This document shows positions 21,938 to 29,264 of a stretch of DNA of 37,043 nt, piece by piece. The translations under genes were made by a program, and so were the position numbers. This DNA is from Acidaminobacter sp. (GTDB lineage Bacteria; Bacillota; Clostridia; Peptostreptococcales; Acidaminobacteraceae): the NCBI RefSeq assembly GCF_030247605.1, contig NZ_JAOTSB010000028.1, forward strand, positions 1 through 37,043, written 5' to 3'. The number at the start of each line of letters is the position of its first letter. Position 1 is the first letter of the stretch. The notes below the pieces were generated by a model that had not been told where the DNA came from, searched no databases, and worked only from the letters and a program-made list of their open reading frames with translations.

Positions 21938-23488
21938 ATGCGCGTTTTACTTGTGAGGCCGGCCCGGACACCGCAGTCCGTGACCCTTGGGGAGATCATG
22001 TTTTCTGAGCCCCTGGGCCTGGAGATGGTCGCGGCGGCGCTGAAAGCAACCTATGAGGTCGAGATTTTGGATTTGATGGCGGTGGAGGCGGCCGGGAAGA
22101 AGGGCGCGGCCGACCGGGCGCTGGCGCAGAAGCTGGAAGGGTTTAAGCCTCAGGTCGTGGGGCTGACCTCGTTATGTGTGGATGTGCCGGCCGTCCGGCG
22201 TCTGGCAGCGATGGTCAAGGCCTGGGCGCCCGAGGCCGTGGTCGTCGTGGGCGGGACTCAGGCGTTTCTGAATCCGGAGGCGTTTTCAATCCCTGAGGTG
22301 GACGCGGTTTTACAGATTTCAACCCAGGAGCGGCTGAAAGGGCTGTTTAGAGAGATTGAGAAGTTCTTAGGTGAAGGAAATGGAGATGGAGATGGAGATG
22401 GAAGGTGTAAATTTACACTAAGCTCTGGCACTGAATTTAAGTTGGTGACAGGCACTAACTCCAACTTGGTGACAGGCACCAGACTTGAAACGGTGTCAGA
22501 CACTGACTCCAAGTTGGGGACTGTCACCGACCTCCAAATTTCCCCCAACCCCCACACCAACGACTACTGGCTGCCGGACCGGACCGCCACCCAAGCCTGG
22601 CGCCACCAATACGCCTATTTTGGCTTCCGCCCCTGCGCCATCATGCAGACCTCCCAAGGCTGCTCCGCCCACTGCGATTTCTGCCTCAGATGGCGCATGG
22701 AAGGTCCCTGCGAGCGGGACTTTCCCATGGATTTCGTCATGGCGGACCTGAAGGCCATTGAAGAGCCCTCGGTCATGATCTTTGACAACGACTTCCTGAA
22801 TAATGGCGAGCGGCTGCAAGAATTCTGCAAAGCCCTCGACAAAGAGACAATAACCAAGAACTTCATCTGCTACGCCAGCGTCCACAGCATACTTAAAAAT
22901 CCAGAAGCCATTCTCAATTTCCGGGATCACGGCCTGAAAGCCGTTCTCGTCGGCTACGAGTCCTTCAGCGACGCGGAGCTTGCGGCCTATAAAAAGCCCT
23001 CCCGCGCCCAGGACGCCGTCAAAGCCGCCAATTGGCTCAAAGAAGCCGGCATTGACGTCTGGGCCTCCTTCATGCTCCATCCGGACTGGACCCCCGCGGA
23101 CTTCAAAGTCCTGCGCAGACACATCAAAAGGCTGGCTCCCGAGATCGCGACGTTCTCTCCGCTCACGCCATTCCCGGGGCTTCCCCTTTACAAGCACTAT
23201 CAAAAAGAGGGCCGGCTCCTGTTTGAAAAAGACGATTACAGCGCCTGGAGCTTCGGTCAGGTCGTCGTCCGCCCGGTGAACATGTCCCTGCGCACCTACT
23301 ACTTCGAAGTCCTGAAAACCGTCCTCTACCTCAACTTCATCTCCAACCACATGAGCTACATCACGAAGAAATTTGGCGCCGCCACCCTCCTGAGGATGTC
23401 AAAAGGCGCCGTCCGGGTCTTCTTCCGGTATGTGGGCCTGATGCTTGGGGCCGGGAAAGCGCCGTCGCGTGAATCAAAATTAAAGTGA
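21938..23488 (+). CDS. B12-binding-like radical SAM protein (cluster member 4)
   Basis: A 516-residue radical SAM protein, paralogous to cluster members 1 and 2. Residues 1-140 are the B12-like domain (RVLLVRPARTPQS; LGLEMVAAALKATYEVEILDL; VVVVGGTQAF). The barrel has ligands C242, C246 and C249 (GCSAHCDFCLRW), then VMIFDNDFLNNGERLQEFC and VGYESFSDAEL. Residues about 148-200 are repeat-derived: a GATGGA microsatellite read as GDGDGD, then a family B element (TEFKLVTGTNSNLVTGT). The domain junction is thus replaced or filled by repeat, and base composition shifts from G-rich to C-rich there. The C-terminus (FEVLKTVLYLNFISNHMSYITKK...) is hydrophobic and basic, suggesting membrane contact. ATG 21938 follows GGGAGGG. 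Last gene of the cluster. Confidence 0.85.
   Translation: MRVLLVRPARTPQSVTLGEIMFSEPLGLEMVAAALKATYEVEILDLMAVEAAGKKGAADRALAQKLEGFKPQVVGLTSLCVDVPAVRRLAAMVKAWAPEAVVVVGGTQAFLNPEAFSIPEVDAVLQISTQERLKGLFREIEKFLGEGNGDGDGDGRCKFTLSSGTEFKLVTGTNSNLVTGTRLETVSDTDSKLGTVTDLQISPNPHTNDYWLPDRTATQAWRHQYAYFGFRPCAIMQTSQGCSAHCDFCLRWRMEGPCERDFPMDFVMADLKAIEEPSVMIFDNDFLNNGERLQEFCKALDKETITKNFICYASVHSILKNPEAILNFRDHGLKAVLVGYESFSDAELAAYKKPSRAQDAVKAANWLKEAGIDVWASFMLHPDWTPADFKVLRRHIKRLAPEIATFSPLTPFPGLPLYKHYQKEGRLLFEKDDYSAWSFGQVVVRPVNMSLRTYYFEVLKTVLYLNFISNHMSYITKKFGAATLLRMSKGAVRVFFRYVGLMLGAGKAPSRESKLK
22378..22535. repeat. GATGGA microsatellite plus family B element inside radical SAM gene
   Basis: Four GGAGATGGAGATGG-type steps (about 22378-22403) are followed by AAGCTCTGGCACTGAATTTA, two GGTGACAGGCAC modules, GGTGTCAGACACTG and GGGGACTGTCACC. 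The frame stays open throughout. Confidence 0.9.
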
Positions 23489-23495
23489 TGCAAAA

Positions 23496-23555
23496 TGACC
23501 ATCGGCAACTGCCTTTGAGGGTTTGTAAGAACCCAAAGACATCTGCCGATGGTCA
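23496..23555. repeat. Inverted pair of exact family A 12-mers after the cluster
   Basis: TGACCATCGGCA (23496-23507) and TGCCGATGGTCA (23544-23555) are separated by 36 bases containing a second inner pairing (GGGTTTG/ACCCAAAG region). It may serve as the 3' end of the cluster transcript, although the T-tract after it is weak. Confidence 0.88.
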
Positions 23556-23579
23556 TTCAACTTCCCCCCCATCCATGTA

Positions 23580-23657
23580 TGTTACACTTGTAACAATCAG
23601 AATTTTCCTGTAAAATATCCGTATTGAGAAACAATCTCAAATAACATCCGGATATTT
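23580..23657 (+). promoter_or_regulatory. Promoter with nested palindromes upstream of DUF1576 gene
   Basis: TTGTAA (23588-23593), a 17-base spacer and TAAAAT (23611-23616) form a promoter. TGTTACACTTGTAACA (23580-23595) is a palindrome over the -35. AAATATCCG (23613-23621) pairs with CGGATATTT (23649-23657) around an inner TTGAGA/TCTCAA stem. These could be operators or a leader hairpin just before the ribosome site. Confidence 0.6.
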
Positions 23658-23678
23658 AAAGAAGGAGTGATCGTTTGA

Positions 23679-24965
23679 GTGATTGAAAACGTTGAGAAGC
23701 GGTGGGCAATCCACCATAAAGTCATATCCGAAGATGCCAAATACAAAGTCATAGCCCTCTACGCCCTGTCAGTCCTGCTGGCGGGCTTTCTCTTCAATAC
23801 CCCCCTCGAGATTCTAAAGGGCATGGGGAAAATCCTGACTTCATCGAGCATCCTGTTGACGGATTACATGAAAATCGCCAATATCGGCAGCGCCTTTTTC
23901 AACAGCGGCCTGATGATGCTGATCGCCATAGGGGTGGCCAGAAAAAGCAAGGCGCACATGAATGGTTATATCATCGCGGCGGTGTTTACCATAGGCGGGT
24001 TTGCCATGTTCGGTAAAAATTTGTATAATGTCGTGAGTATCACAACGGGCGTTTACCTATTCTCAAGAATACAGCGAGAAAAGTTTGGAAAATTTATTCT
24101 GATCGCCTTATTTGGGACGGCGTTGGGACCGCTGGTCAGCCAGATCACTTATGGATTTGGACTTCCAATTTGGATGGGCATCCTCATCGGCAACGCAGCG
24201 GGTCTGACCACTGGAATCTTGCTGCCGCCCTTGGCCACCAGCTTCGTAAAATTTCACCAAGGCTTCAACTTATATAACATAGGCTTTACCGCCGGGATCG
24301 TTGGCACCTTTTTCATGGCAATTTTCAGGTCTTTTGGCCTCGAAACCCCATCAGTCTATGAGGTTTCCCAGGGCAATAACCTGACCTTTGCCATCCTTCT
24401 GGGGGTATTCTTTGCCTCTATGATTCTGGTGGGCTATATCATGAATGACAATAGTTTTAAGCACCTGAGAGAGCTGATGAGACAGCCGGGACGTCTGGTT
24501 TCTGACTTTGTTACGATGGAGGGCTTTGGCGTAACAATGATCAACATGGGCTTGCTCGGCGCCTTCGGTGTGATCTACGTTTTCGTGGTCAAGGGTCAGT
24601 TGAACGGGCCGACTATCGGCGGCATTTTCACCATGATGGGCTTTGGCGCTTTTGGGAAGCACTTGAGGAATGCCCTTCCGGTCATGCTGGGGGTCTTTCT
24701 GGCCACGCAGCTGAAGCTTTGGGACGTCAATTCGACCGGGGCGATCCTGGCGGCGTTGTTCGGTACCACGCTGGCACCCATCGCCGGGAAGTTTGGATGG
24801 GTGGCTGGGATTCTCGCCGGATTCCTACACATGTCGATCGTCATGAACGTGGGCTATCTCCACGGCGGACTCAATCTTTACAACAATGGCCTATCCGGAG
24901 GCATTGTGGCGGCAACGCTGGTGCCAATTCTGGATGCGTTCAGGGAGGAAGATAGTTTTGAGTAA
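23679..24965 (+). CDS. DUF1576 polytopic membrane protein
   Basis: A 428-residue membrane protein with about eleven or twelve hydrophobic segments, matching the DUF1576 family of Firmicutes. It shows an internal duplication: FNSGLMMLIAIGVARK...GGFAMFGKNLYNV in the first half is echoed by INMGLLGAFGVIYVFV...MGFGAFGKHLRNA in the second, and LYNIGFTAGIVGTFF by LYNNGLSGGIVAATL. Such symmetry suggests a channel or transporter. Function is unknown. The start is taken as GTG 23679 with AAGGAG eleven bases upstream; this is the only start consistent with both frame and ribosome site. It overlaps the next gene by 8 bases. Confidence 0.8.
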   Translation: MIENVEKRWAIHHKVISEDAKYKVIALYALSVLLAGFLFNTPLEILKGMGKILTSSSILLTDYMKIANIGSAFFNSGLMMLIAIGVARKSKAHMNGYIIAAVFTIGGFAMFGKNLYNVVSITTGVYLFSRIQREKFGKFILIALFGTALGPLVSQITYGFGLPIWMGILIGNAAGLTTGILLPPLATSFVKFHQGFNLYNIGFTAGIVGTFFMAIFRSFGLETPSVYEVSQGNNLTFAILLGVFFASMILVGYIMNDNSFKHLRELMRQPGRLVSDFVTMEGFGVTMINMGLLGAFGVIYVFVVKGQLNGPTIGGIFTMMGFGAFGKHLRNALPVMLGVFLATQLKLWDVNSTGAILAALFGTTLAPIAGKFGWVAGILAGFLHMSIVMNVGYLHGGLNLYNNGLSGGIVAATLVPILDAFREEDSFE

Positions 24966-25293
24966 GGAACAGGCAAAAGTCGTCTATATCATGAGTGAGC
25001 TGGTTCGCGTGTTCTTCAAGATGGGCATCAATAACATACAGGTTGATATCAAAAACAATGCCCTTGAGTCAACGGTGGAATTGACTGGAGATGTCAAACT
25101 CATCCCCATATCGAAGATCGCGCACCTGAGGGAGTCCATTCACGGTGCACGGCAGCTCGAGCTGGAGGAGTACTGGAAACTGGCTGGTGGCAATCTGCAC
25201 TCTGAGCTGGATCTCGTGGGCGCCTTGGTAGATGAAGCTGAGGTTGAGCATGATGGGGACACCCTGCGCGTGCGTGTGATCCGAAAAGCGTGA
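24958..25293 (+). CDS. Small conserved-looking partner of DUF1576 protein, function unknown
   Basis: A 111-residue soluble protein, predicted alpha/beta (IMSELVRVFFKMGINNIQVDI; ALESTVELTGDVKLI; TLRVRVIRKA). I chose TTG 24958 because GGGAGG lies nine bases upstream and the 8-base overlap with the DUF1576 gene implies coupling. ATG 24991 is an alternative that would lose the first helix. There are no membrane segments and no recognised domain. The tight coupling suggests it works with the membrane protein. Confidence 0.65.
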   Translation: MSKEQAKVVYIMSELVRVFFKMGINNIQVDIKNNALESTVELTGDVKLIPISKIAHLRESIHGARQLELEEYWKLAGGNLHSELDLVGALVDEAEVEHDGDTLRVRVIRKA

Positions 25294-25331
25294 TCCGCCT
25301 TAAGAATGATTTTTGAATAGTGTGATGATAA

Positions 25332-25364
25332 AATGACCATCGGCAGCCGATGGTCATTCTTTTT
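25332..25364 (+). terminator. Terminator made of two family A 12-mers
   Basis: TGACCATCGGC (25334-25344), a single A, and GCCGATGGTCA (25346-25356) form a perfect 11-pair hairpin flanked by AA and TTCTTTTT. It is both a head-to-head family A pair and a sound intrinsic terminator for the DUF1576 operon. Confidence 0.85.
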
Positions 25365-25431
25365 GCCCCTATTCCCTTACTGAACAAGCTCATTGGAGCA
25401 GGCCGGATAGGAATCTTGAACTATAACCATT

Positions 25432-25553
25432 CTCGCAAGCTCTGGCACCGAAATGAACTTGGTGACAGGCACCGAAACAAAATGAGTGACAGACCCTGAA
25501 ACAAAATGAGTGACAGGCACCCAAACAATTCGGTTGCCTGTCACTCATTTTAA
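25432..25553. repeat. Family B element, including terminator of the GNAT gene
   Basis: It opens with CTCGCAAGCTCTGGCACCGA, then GGTGACAGGCACC, GAGTGACAGACCC and GAGTGACAGGCACCC. It ends with an inverted copy, so AAATGAGTGACAGGCA (25504-25519) pairs with TGCCTGTCACTCATTT (25535-25550). On the minus strand the 16-base stem is followed by TGTTTC after TTT, so it probably terminates the GNAT gene that stops at 25555. Confidence 0.85.
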
Positions 25554-25554
25554 A

Positions 25555-26163
25555 TTAACGATGCTTCTCATAAATCAGCATTTCCAAGGCTTCGCCGTTC
25601 AGCGTTGTATCCTCGAACGTGCCCACCAGGGTGAAGCCGGCGCGCTTCAGCACTTTGACGGAGGCGGCATTTTCCGGGTGAACGGCCGCTTCAACAGCGC
25701 TGAGGCCGATGGTCCCAAAACCATACGTCAGAACCGCCTCAACAGCTTCGCTCATCAGACCCCGACCTTGTCGCGCGGCACTGAGCTCGTAGCCCAGCTC
25801 AGCTTTGTCGTCGGTGGGCACAAAGTTCCACAGGCAGATCGTGCCTATCAAATGGTCATAAATGACCTCTTGGTCCTGTTGTCCCTCTTGATCCTGCAGA
25901 ACCTCATGGTCTTGGTCCCCAACAGAAGCCGCCTCCGTAATCGCCCAATACAGCCAGTGGTTGTCCCGGATCCCCTTGTTAATTTTATCGATAAAGCGAA
26001 GGGCGTCCTCGAGCTCAGTCGTGGGCAGGCGGTCGATGTAGCGGTTGATGACGGGATCGGTCCGAAGTTCGAACAGGGCCGGGCCATCCTCGGTCGTCAT
26101 AGGCCGGAGGACCAGCCGCTCTGTCCTCAGAATGGGAAAACTAGAGAAATCAAGGGTTAGCAT
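25555..26163 (-). CDS. GNAT N-acetyltransferase (RimJ/RimL type)
   Basis: A 202-residue acetyltransferase of the RimJ/RimL-like GNAT group, which acetylates N-terminal or side-chain amines using acetyl-CoA. Visible features: the N-terminal LRTERLVLRPMTTEDGPALFEL, the acetyl-CoA site AARQGRGLMSEAVEAVL (Q/RxxGxG type), and the C-terminal NAASVKVLKRAGFTLVGTFED typical of the group. Start: ATG at 26163-26161 with AAGGAGG ten bases upstream. Between WAITEA and LIGTICLWNF there is an acidic Gln/Asp-rich insertion of about 25 residues (VGDQDHEVLQDQEGQQDQEV) absent from typical members. It precedes no gene in its own transcript other than the repeat-derived terminator. Confidence 0.85.
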   Translation of the reverse strand: MLTLDFSSFPILRTERLVLRPMTTEDGPALFELRTDPVINRYIDRLPTTELEDALRFIDKINKGIRDNHWLYWAITEAASVGDQDHEVLQDQEGQQDQEVIYDHLIGTICLWNFVPTDDKAELGYELSAARQGRGLMSEAVEAVLTYGFGTIGLSAVEAAVHPENAASVKVLKRAGFTLVGTFEDTTLNGEALEMLIYEKHR

Positions 26164-26213
26164 TGCAGCGATGCCTCCTTGTGGGTTGGCGTTATGAGTG
26201 TCGTCGTGCTGAA

Positions 26214-27470
26214 TTACTTCTTGCCGCTGAAGCTGGCGCTGGCCAAAATGTTGATGTCGTGGGTGAAAGTCAGCTTGTTGCGGCGGCGCTTCTTGCGCAG
26301 GCCCAGCTCCACCAGGTCGTCCAGGAGCTCGGGGAATGGCTTGCCGGTAGCTTCCCAAAGGTAGAAGCTCAGGGAGCCTGGGATGGTGTTGAACTCGTTG
26401 ACGTAGATCTGCTTGCATTTGAAGGTTTCCGGGGTGCCGTTCGGATCTTCAGGCTCCAGGATGAAGTCGATCCGGGTGACACCGGAGCAGTCCAGGGTGG
26501 CGAATGCTCTGCGGGCGTAGTCCTCAATGGTCTCCCTGACTTCGGTTGGCAGCTCCGCAGGGATGCGGCGCTTGGCACTCTGCATGCCGGCACTCGAAGC
26601 GCCTGAGCCGCTGCTGCTGCCGGATGTGGCGCTGGATTTGGAACCGGAACCATCGGCAGAAGCCCCTCCTGCGTACTTGTCCTGGTAAGTCAGAAATTCG
26701 CTGGCGGTGATGGGCTCCTCGCAGACGGACAGCTTCAGCCCTTCCGCGTCGCCCAGGACGCTGATGTTGATCTCTTTGAGGCCCTTGATATAGCGCTCGA
26801 CCAGGACGCGCTCAGAATAGCGGCGCACGGTGGAAACCGCCTGCTCAAATTCCTCGCGGTCGTGGGCGATGGAAACGCCAACGCTGCTGCCAATATCCGC
26901 CGGTTTGACGACGACGGGATAGCCGAAGCGCTGCTCGCTCTCTTTTATGTAGTCCTCATCCTTGGCAAACCAGGTCTCCGTGTGGAACCAGAAATAATCC
27001 ACGACGGGGATGCCGGCGGCGCTGAGGACCTGCTTGGTGGCGATTTTGTCCATGGTCAGGGCTGCGCTGAGGACGCTGCAGCCGGTGTAAGGCAGCTGAA
27101 GCTGTTCCAGCATGCCTTGAAGGGTGCCGTCTTCGCCGTAGGAGCCGTGGAGGATGGGGAAGGCGAGGTCGACTTCTGAGACGACGTTGTTTTTGAACTT
27201 GGACAGCGGCGATTTCAGGAGGGCGACCCGGCCGTTCTGGCGGATGGGGGTGACCTTCTGGGCGCCTTGCATGGCGCTGTTCAGGTTCTTGTATGTCTCG
27301 ATCTGGTCCAGGGTGCCGCCGGTGTACCAGTCCCCATCCTTAGAGATATAAATTGGGATGACGTTATATTTGCCTGAGGCCTTCAGGTGCTGAATGGCCT
27401 GCAGCGCGGTGATGATTGAGATTTCATGCTCAACCGAACGGCTGCCGAAGAGGACGCCGACTTGAATCAT
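26214..27470 (-). CDS. ddl: D-alanine--D-alanine ligase with insertion in the omega loop
   Basis: A 418-residue ATP-grasp ligase that makes D-Ala-D-Ala for peptidoglycan. The N-terminal domain has VGVLFGSRSVEHEISIITA and LHGSYGEDGTLQGMLE; the central domain has VVVKPADIGSSVGVS; metal-binding residues lie in DFILEPED and YVNEFNTIPG. Residues about 268-296 (GGASADGSGSKSSA...) are a Ser/Gly-rich insertion in the substrate loop that follows QDKY, and contain a family A repeat read as SADGS. Related Ddl proteins have a shorter loop here. Chosen start: ATG 27470-27468 with AGGAAGGAA upstream; a GTG three codons earlier abuts that site. It is followed downstream by the GNAT gene and preceded by murF, a natural partner. 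Confidence 0.93.
   Translation of the reverse strand: MIQVGVLFGSRSVEHEISIITALQAIQHLKASGKYNVIPIYISKDGDWYTGGTLDQIETYKNLNSAMQGAQKVTPIRQNGRVALLKSPLSKFKNNVVSEVDLAFPILHGSYGEDGTLQGMLEQLQLPYTGCSVLSAALTMDKIATKQVLSAAGIPVVDYFWFHTETWFAKDEDYIKESEQRFGYPVVVKPADIGSSVGVSIAHDREEFEQAVSTVRRYSERVLVERYIKGLKEINISVLGDAEGLKLSVCEEPITASEFLTYQDKYAGGASADGSGSKSSATSGSSSGSGASSAGMQSAKRRIPAELPTEVRETIEDYARRAFATLDCSGVTRIDFILEPEDPNGTPETFKCKQIYVNEFNTIPGSLSFYLWEATGKPFPELLDDLVELGLRKKRRRNKLTFTHDINILASASFSGKK
26647..26658. repeat. Family A copy inside ddl (GAACCATCGGCA on plus strand)
   Basis: On the coding (minus) strand it is read as Ala-Asp-Gly-Ser within the enlarged substrate loop. Two mismatches to the 12-mer. Confidence 0.7.
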
Positions 27471-27535
27471 AGGGAGCACTTCCTTCCTAATTTAGAATGC
27501 GCCCTGTAGGCGCTTGTTGGGATGTGAAAAAGTGT

Positions 27536-27636
27536 AAAATTACACCAAGCTCTGGTACAAAGTTGAGATTGGTGACAGGCACTCACTTCGAGTGAGTGCC
27601 TGTCACCAAAAAAAATTCTGTCCGCGTCCCCAAAGT
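27536..27636. repeat. Family B element with 17-bp palindrome between murF and ddl
   Basis: It opens with ACCAAGCTCTGGTACAAAGT. GGTGACAGGCACTCACT (27571-27587) pairs perfectly with AGTGAGTGCCTGTCACC (27591-27607) around TCG, and GTCCGCGTCCCC follows at 27619-27630. It sits between two genes read leftward, with no T-tract in their direction, so it may process or attenuate rather than terminate the transcript. The gap holds no gene. Confidence 0.88.
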
Positions 27637-27650
27637 CACAACGCGCTTAT

Positions 27651-29264
27651 TTACTCATTATAGCTGTCTGGCAGGTCATTTTCGATCAGAAGGACGTCAT
27701 CCGGACCCGCGAGCTGCTGAACCTTTTCAAAGCCTTCCTTGAGGTTTTTGACAATATGGAGCCGGTCCTCAGGAAAGCCCTTTCGGCGAATACCTTCCGC
27801 AATTGGAACGGTCCGCTTCGGCCCCACCAGAATGACCTCGTCACACGCCTGAGCGATCTTTTCGCCAAAGAGGCCGTTGAGCCGCTCCTGTTCATCGCCA
27901 AGCTCAATCATCCCCGGCGTCATGATGAGCTTCTTGCCGCCCTTCATGGCCTTCAGCACCTCAAGGGCATTGGAAGCCCCGGTAGGATTCGAGTTGAAGG
28001 CGTCGTCCAGGACGAGCCAGCCGCCGCCGGCCCTATAGCTCGACAAGCGGTGCTGCACTGGTTTCATGTCCTTCAGCGCCCACTGGATTTCCTTTGCCGT
28101 CACGCCCAAATCCAGAGCAATGGCAATGGCCCCCAGCATGTTGTCAATATTATGGGCGCCCAGGAGCTGGGTGGAAAAAGTTTCGACCAGCTGACCCCTT
28201 CGGGTATTTGCCGTTAAGGTAAAAGTCGTTCCGGACCCGGTGATCTCAACGTCAGACACCACACAATCCGCGCCAGGCGCACCATAGGTTAGATAACGCA
28301 CATCCGAGCGGCGGGGAAGTCCGGTAATCAGTGGATCCCCCAAGTTAAGCGCAATGACGCCGCCGGGTTTGACACCCCGGAAGATCTCGCCCTTTGTTGA
28401 AGCGACATTCTCAATGGAGCCAAAGGTCTCCAGGTGCTGTGGTCCAATAGAAGTGATGATGCCATAGTCCACCGGAACAATATCACAGATTTCCTTGATG
28501 TCGCCCATTTCCTTGGCGCCCATTTCAACAATAAACAGGTCGTGGGTCGAATTCAGCTGTTCGTTGATGGTCCGGACGACACCCAGGGTCGTATTGAAGC
28601 TCCCCGGCGTCATCAGCACATTGAAGCGGCGCGACGTCAGCTCCGTCAGGATGTGTTTGACGCTGGTCTTGCCGTAGCTGCCTGTAATGCCCACCAGAAC
28701 CCGGTCCGGCCTCTGAGACAGGCGGTCCTTGGCGCTCTGAATAAATCTGTTCCGGATATGGCTCTCCACCGGTGCGTTCACAATATTCGCCAGCAAGACG
28801 AACAAAGAAGAATAAGTAATCACGAAAGCCATCAGCACCAGGGAGAAGAGCGCCTTTTGCGCCCACAGCCCAAGTCCGAAGGCTAAAAGTCCCAAAACAA
28901 CGGCACTCACGAACAAGCGTTTTACACGGGCTGTCCAGGCCAGCTTTTTCTTGGCCGGCTGATAGGTAATGCTCACAAAAAACATGTAAACGGAAAGCGC
29001 CATAAAAGGCAATCCCAGTATAAACAATGGCCCCTTGACCCAGTGGGACAGCCCCGGGAAGAAGGAAGGCAGCAGTGCCGGAACAAGTCCAACCAGATAC
29101 ATGAGATCGCTCTTTTGGATGATCCTGTTCTGGTCGTCGTTCAGCCAGCGCATGTACCTGTCATTCCGATAGCTGTTCTGCTGCAGCATATGCAAGTCAT
29201 GGGGAAGCTTATAAATAAAGTAAGCCGCCGTCAAAAGAGTACTCATTAATAAATAGAGATTCAC
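27651..29264 (-). CDS. murF: MurF-like Mur ligase with N-terminal membrane domain
   Basis: A 537-residue Mur ligase most like UDP-MurNAc-tripeptide:D-Ala-D-Ala ligase. The central ATPase domain has the P-loop GITGSYGKTSVK (about 192-203), NTTLGVVRTIN, MGAKEMGDI and IITSIGPQHLETFGS. The C-terminal domain has LLGAHNIDNMLGAIAIA, VQHRLSSYRAGGGWLVLDDAFNSNP and MIELGDEQ. Instead of the usual UDP-binding first domain it has about 165 residues with roughly four membrane segments. It is therefore a membrane-anchored paralogue, and its substrate may be lipid-linked or otherwise unusual. Start GTG 29264 has GGAGGTG eight bases upstream and overlaps the hydrolase stop (GTGA). Adjacency to ddl supports D-Ala-D-Ala use. 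Confidence 0.82.
   Translation of the reverse strand: MNLYLLMSTLLTAAYFIYKLPHDLHMLQQNSYRNDRYMRWLNDDQNRIIQKSDLMYLVGLVPALLPSFFPGLSHWVKGPLFILGLPFMALSVYMFFVSITYQPAKKKLAWTARVKRLFVSAVVLGLLAFGLGLWAQKALFSLVLMAFVITYSSLFVLLANIVNAPVESHIRNRFIQSAKDRLSQRPDRVLVGITGSYGKTSVKHILTELTSRRFNVLMTPGSFNTTLGVVRTINEQLNSTHDLFIVEMGAKEMGDIKEICDIVPVDYGIITSIGPQHLETFGSIENVASTKGEIFRGVKPGGVIALNLGDPLITGLPRRSDVRYLTYGAPGADCVVSDVEITGSGTTFTLTANTRRGQLVETFSTQLLGAHNIDNMLGAIAIALDLGVTAKEIQWALKDMKPVQHRLSSYRAGGGWLVLDDAFNSNPTGASNALEVLKAMKGGKKLIMTPGMIELGDEQERLNGLFGEKIAQACDEVILVGPKRTVPIAEGIRRKGFPEDRLHIVKNLKEGFEKVQQLAGPDDVLLIENDLPDSYNE

Noticed and set aside
16702..23488. Genuine cobalamin-dependent methylases, by DxHxxG motif
   Set aside because: The N-terminal domains have the Rossmann pattern but no DxHxxG in any of the four proteins, so B12 dependence is not claimed.
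25701..25716. GGACCATCGGCC in the RimJ/RimL-type gene as a family A insertion
   Set aside because: It encodes GTIGLS in a conserved GNAT strand with no extra residues; most likely ordinary coding sequence.
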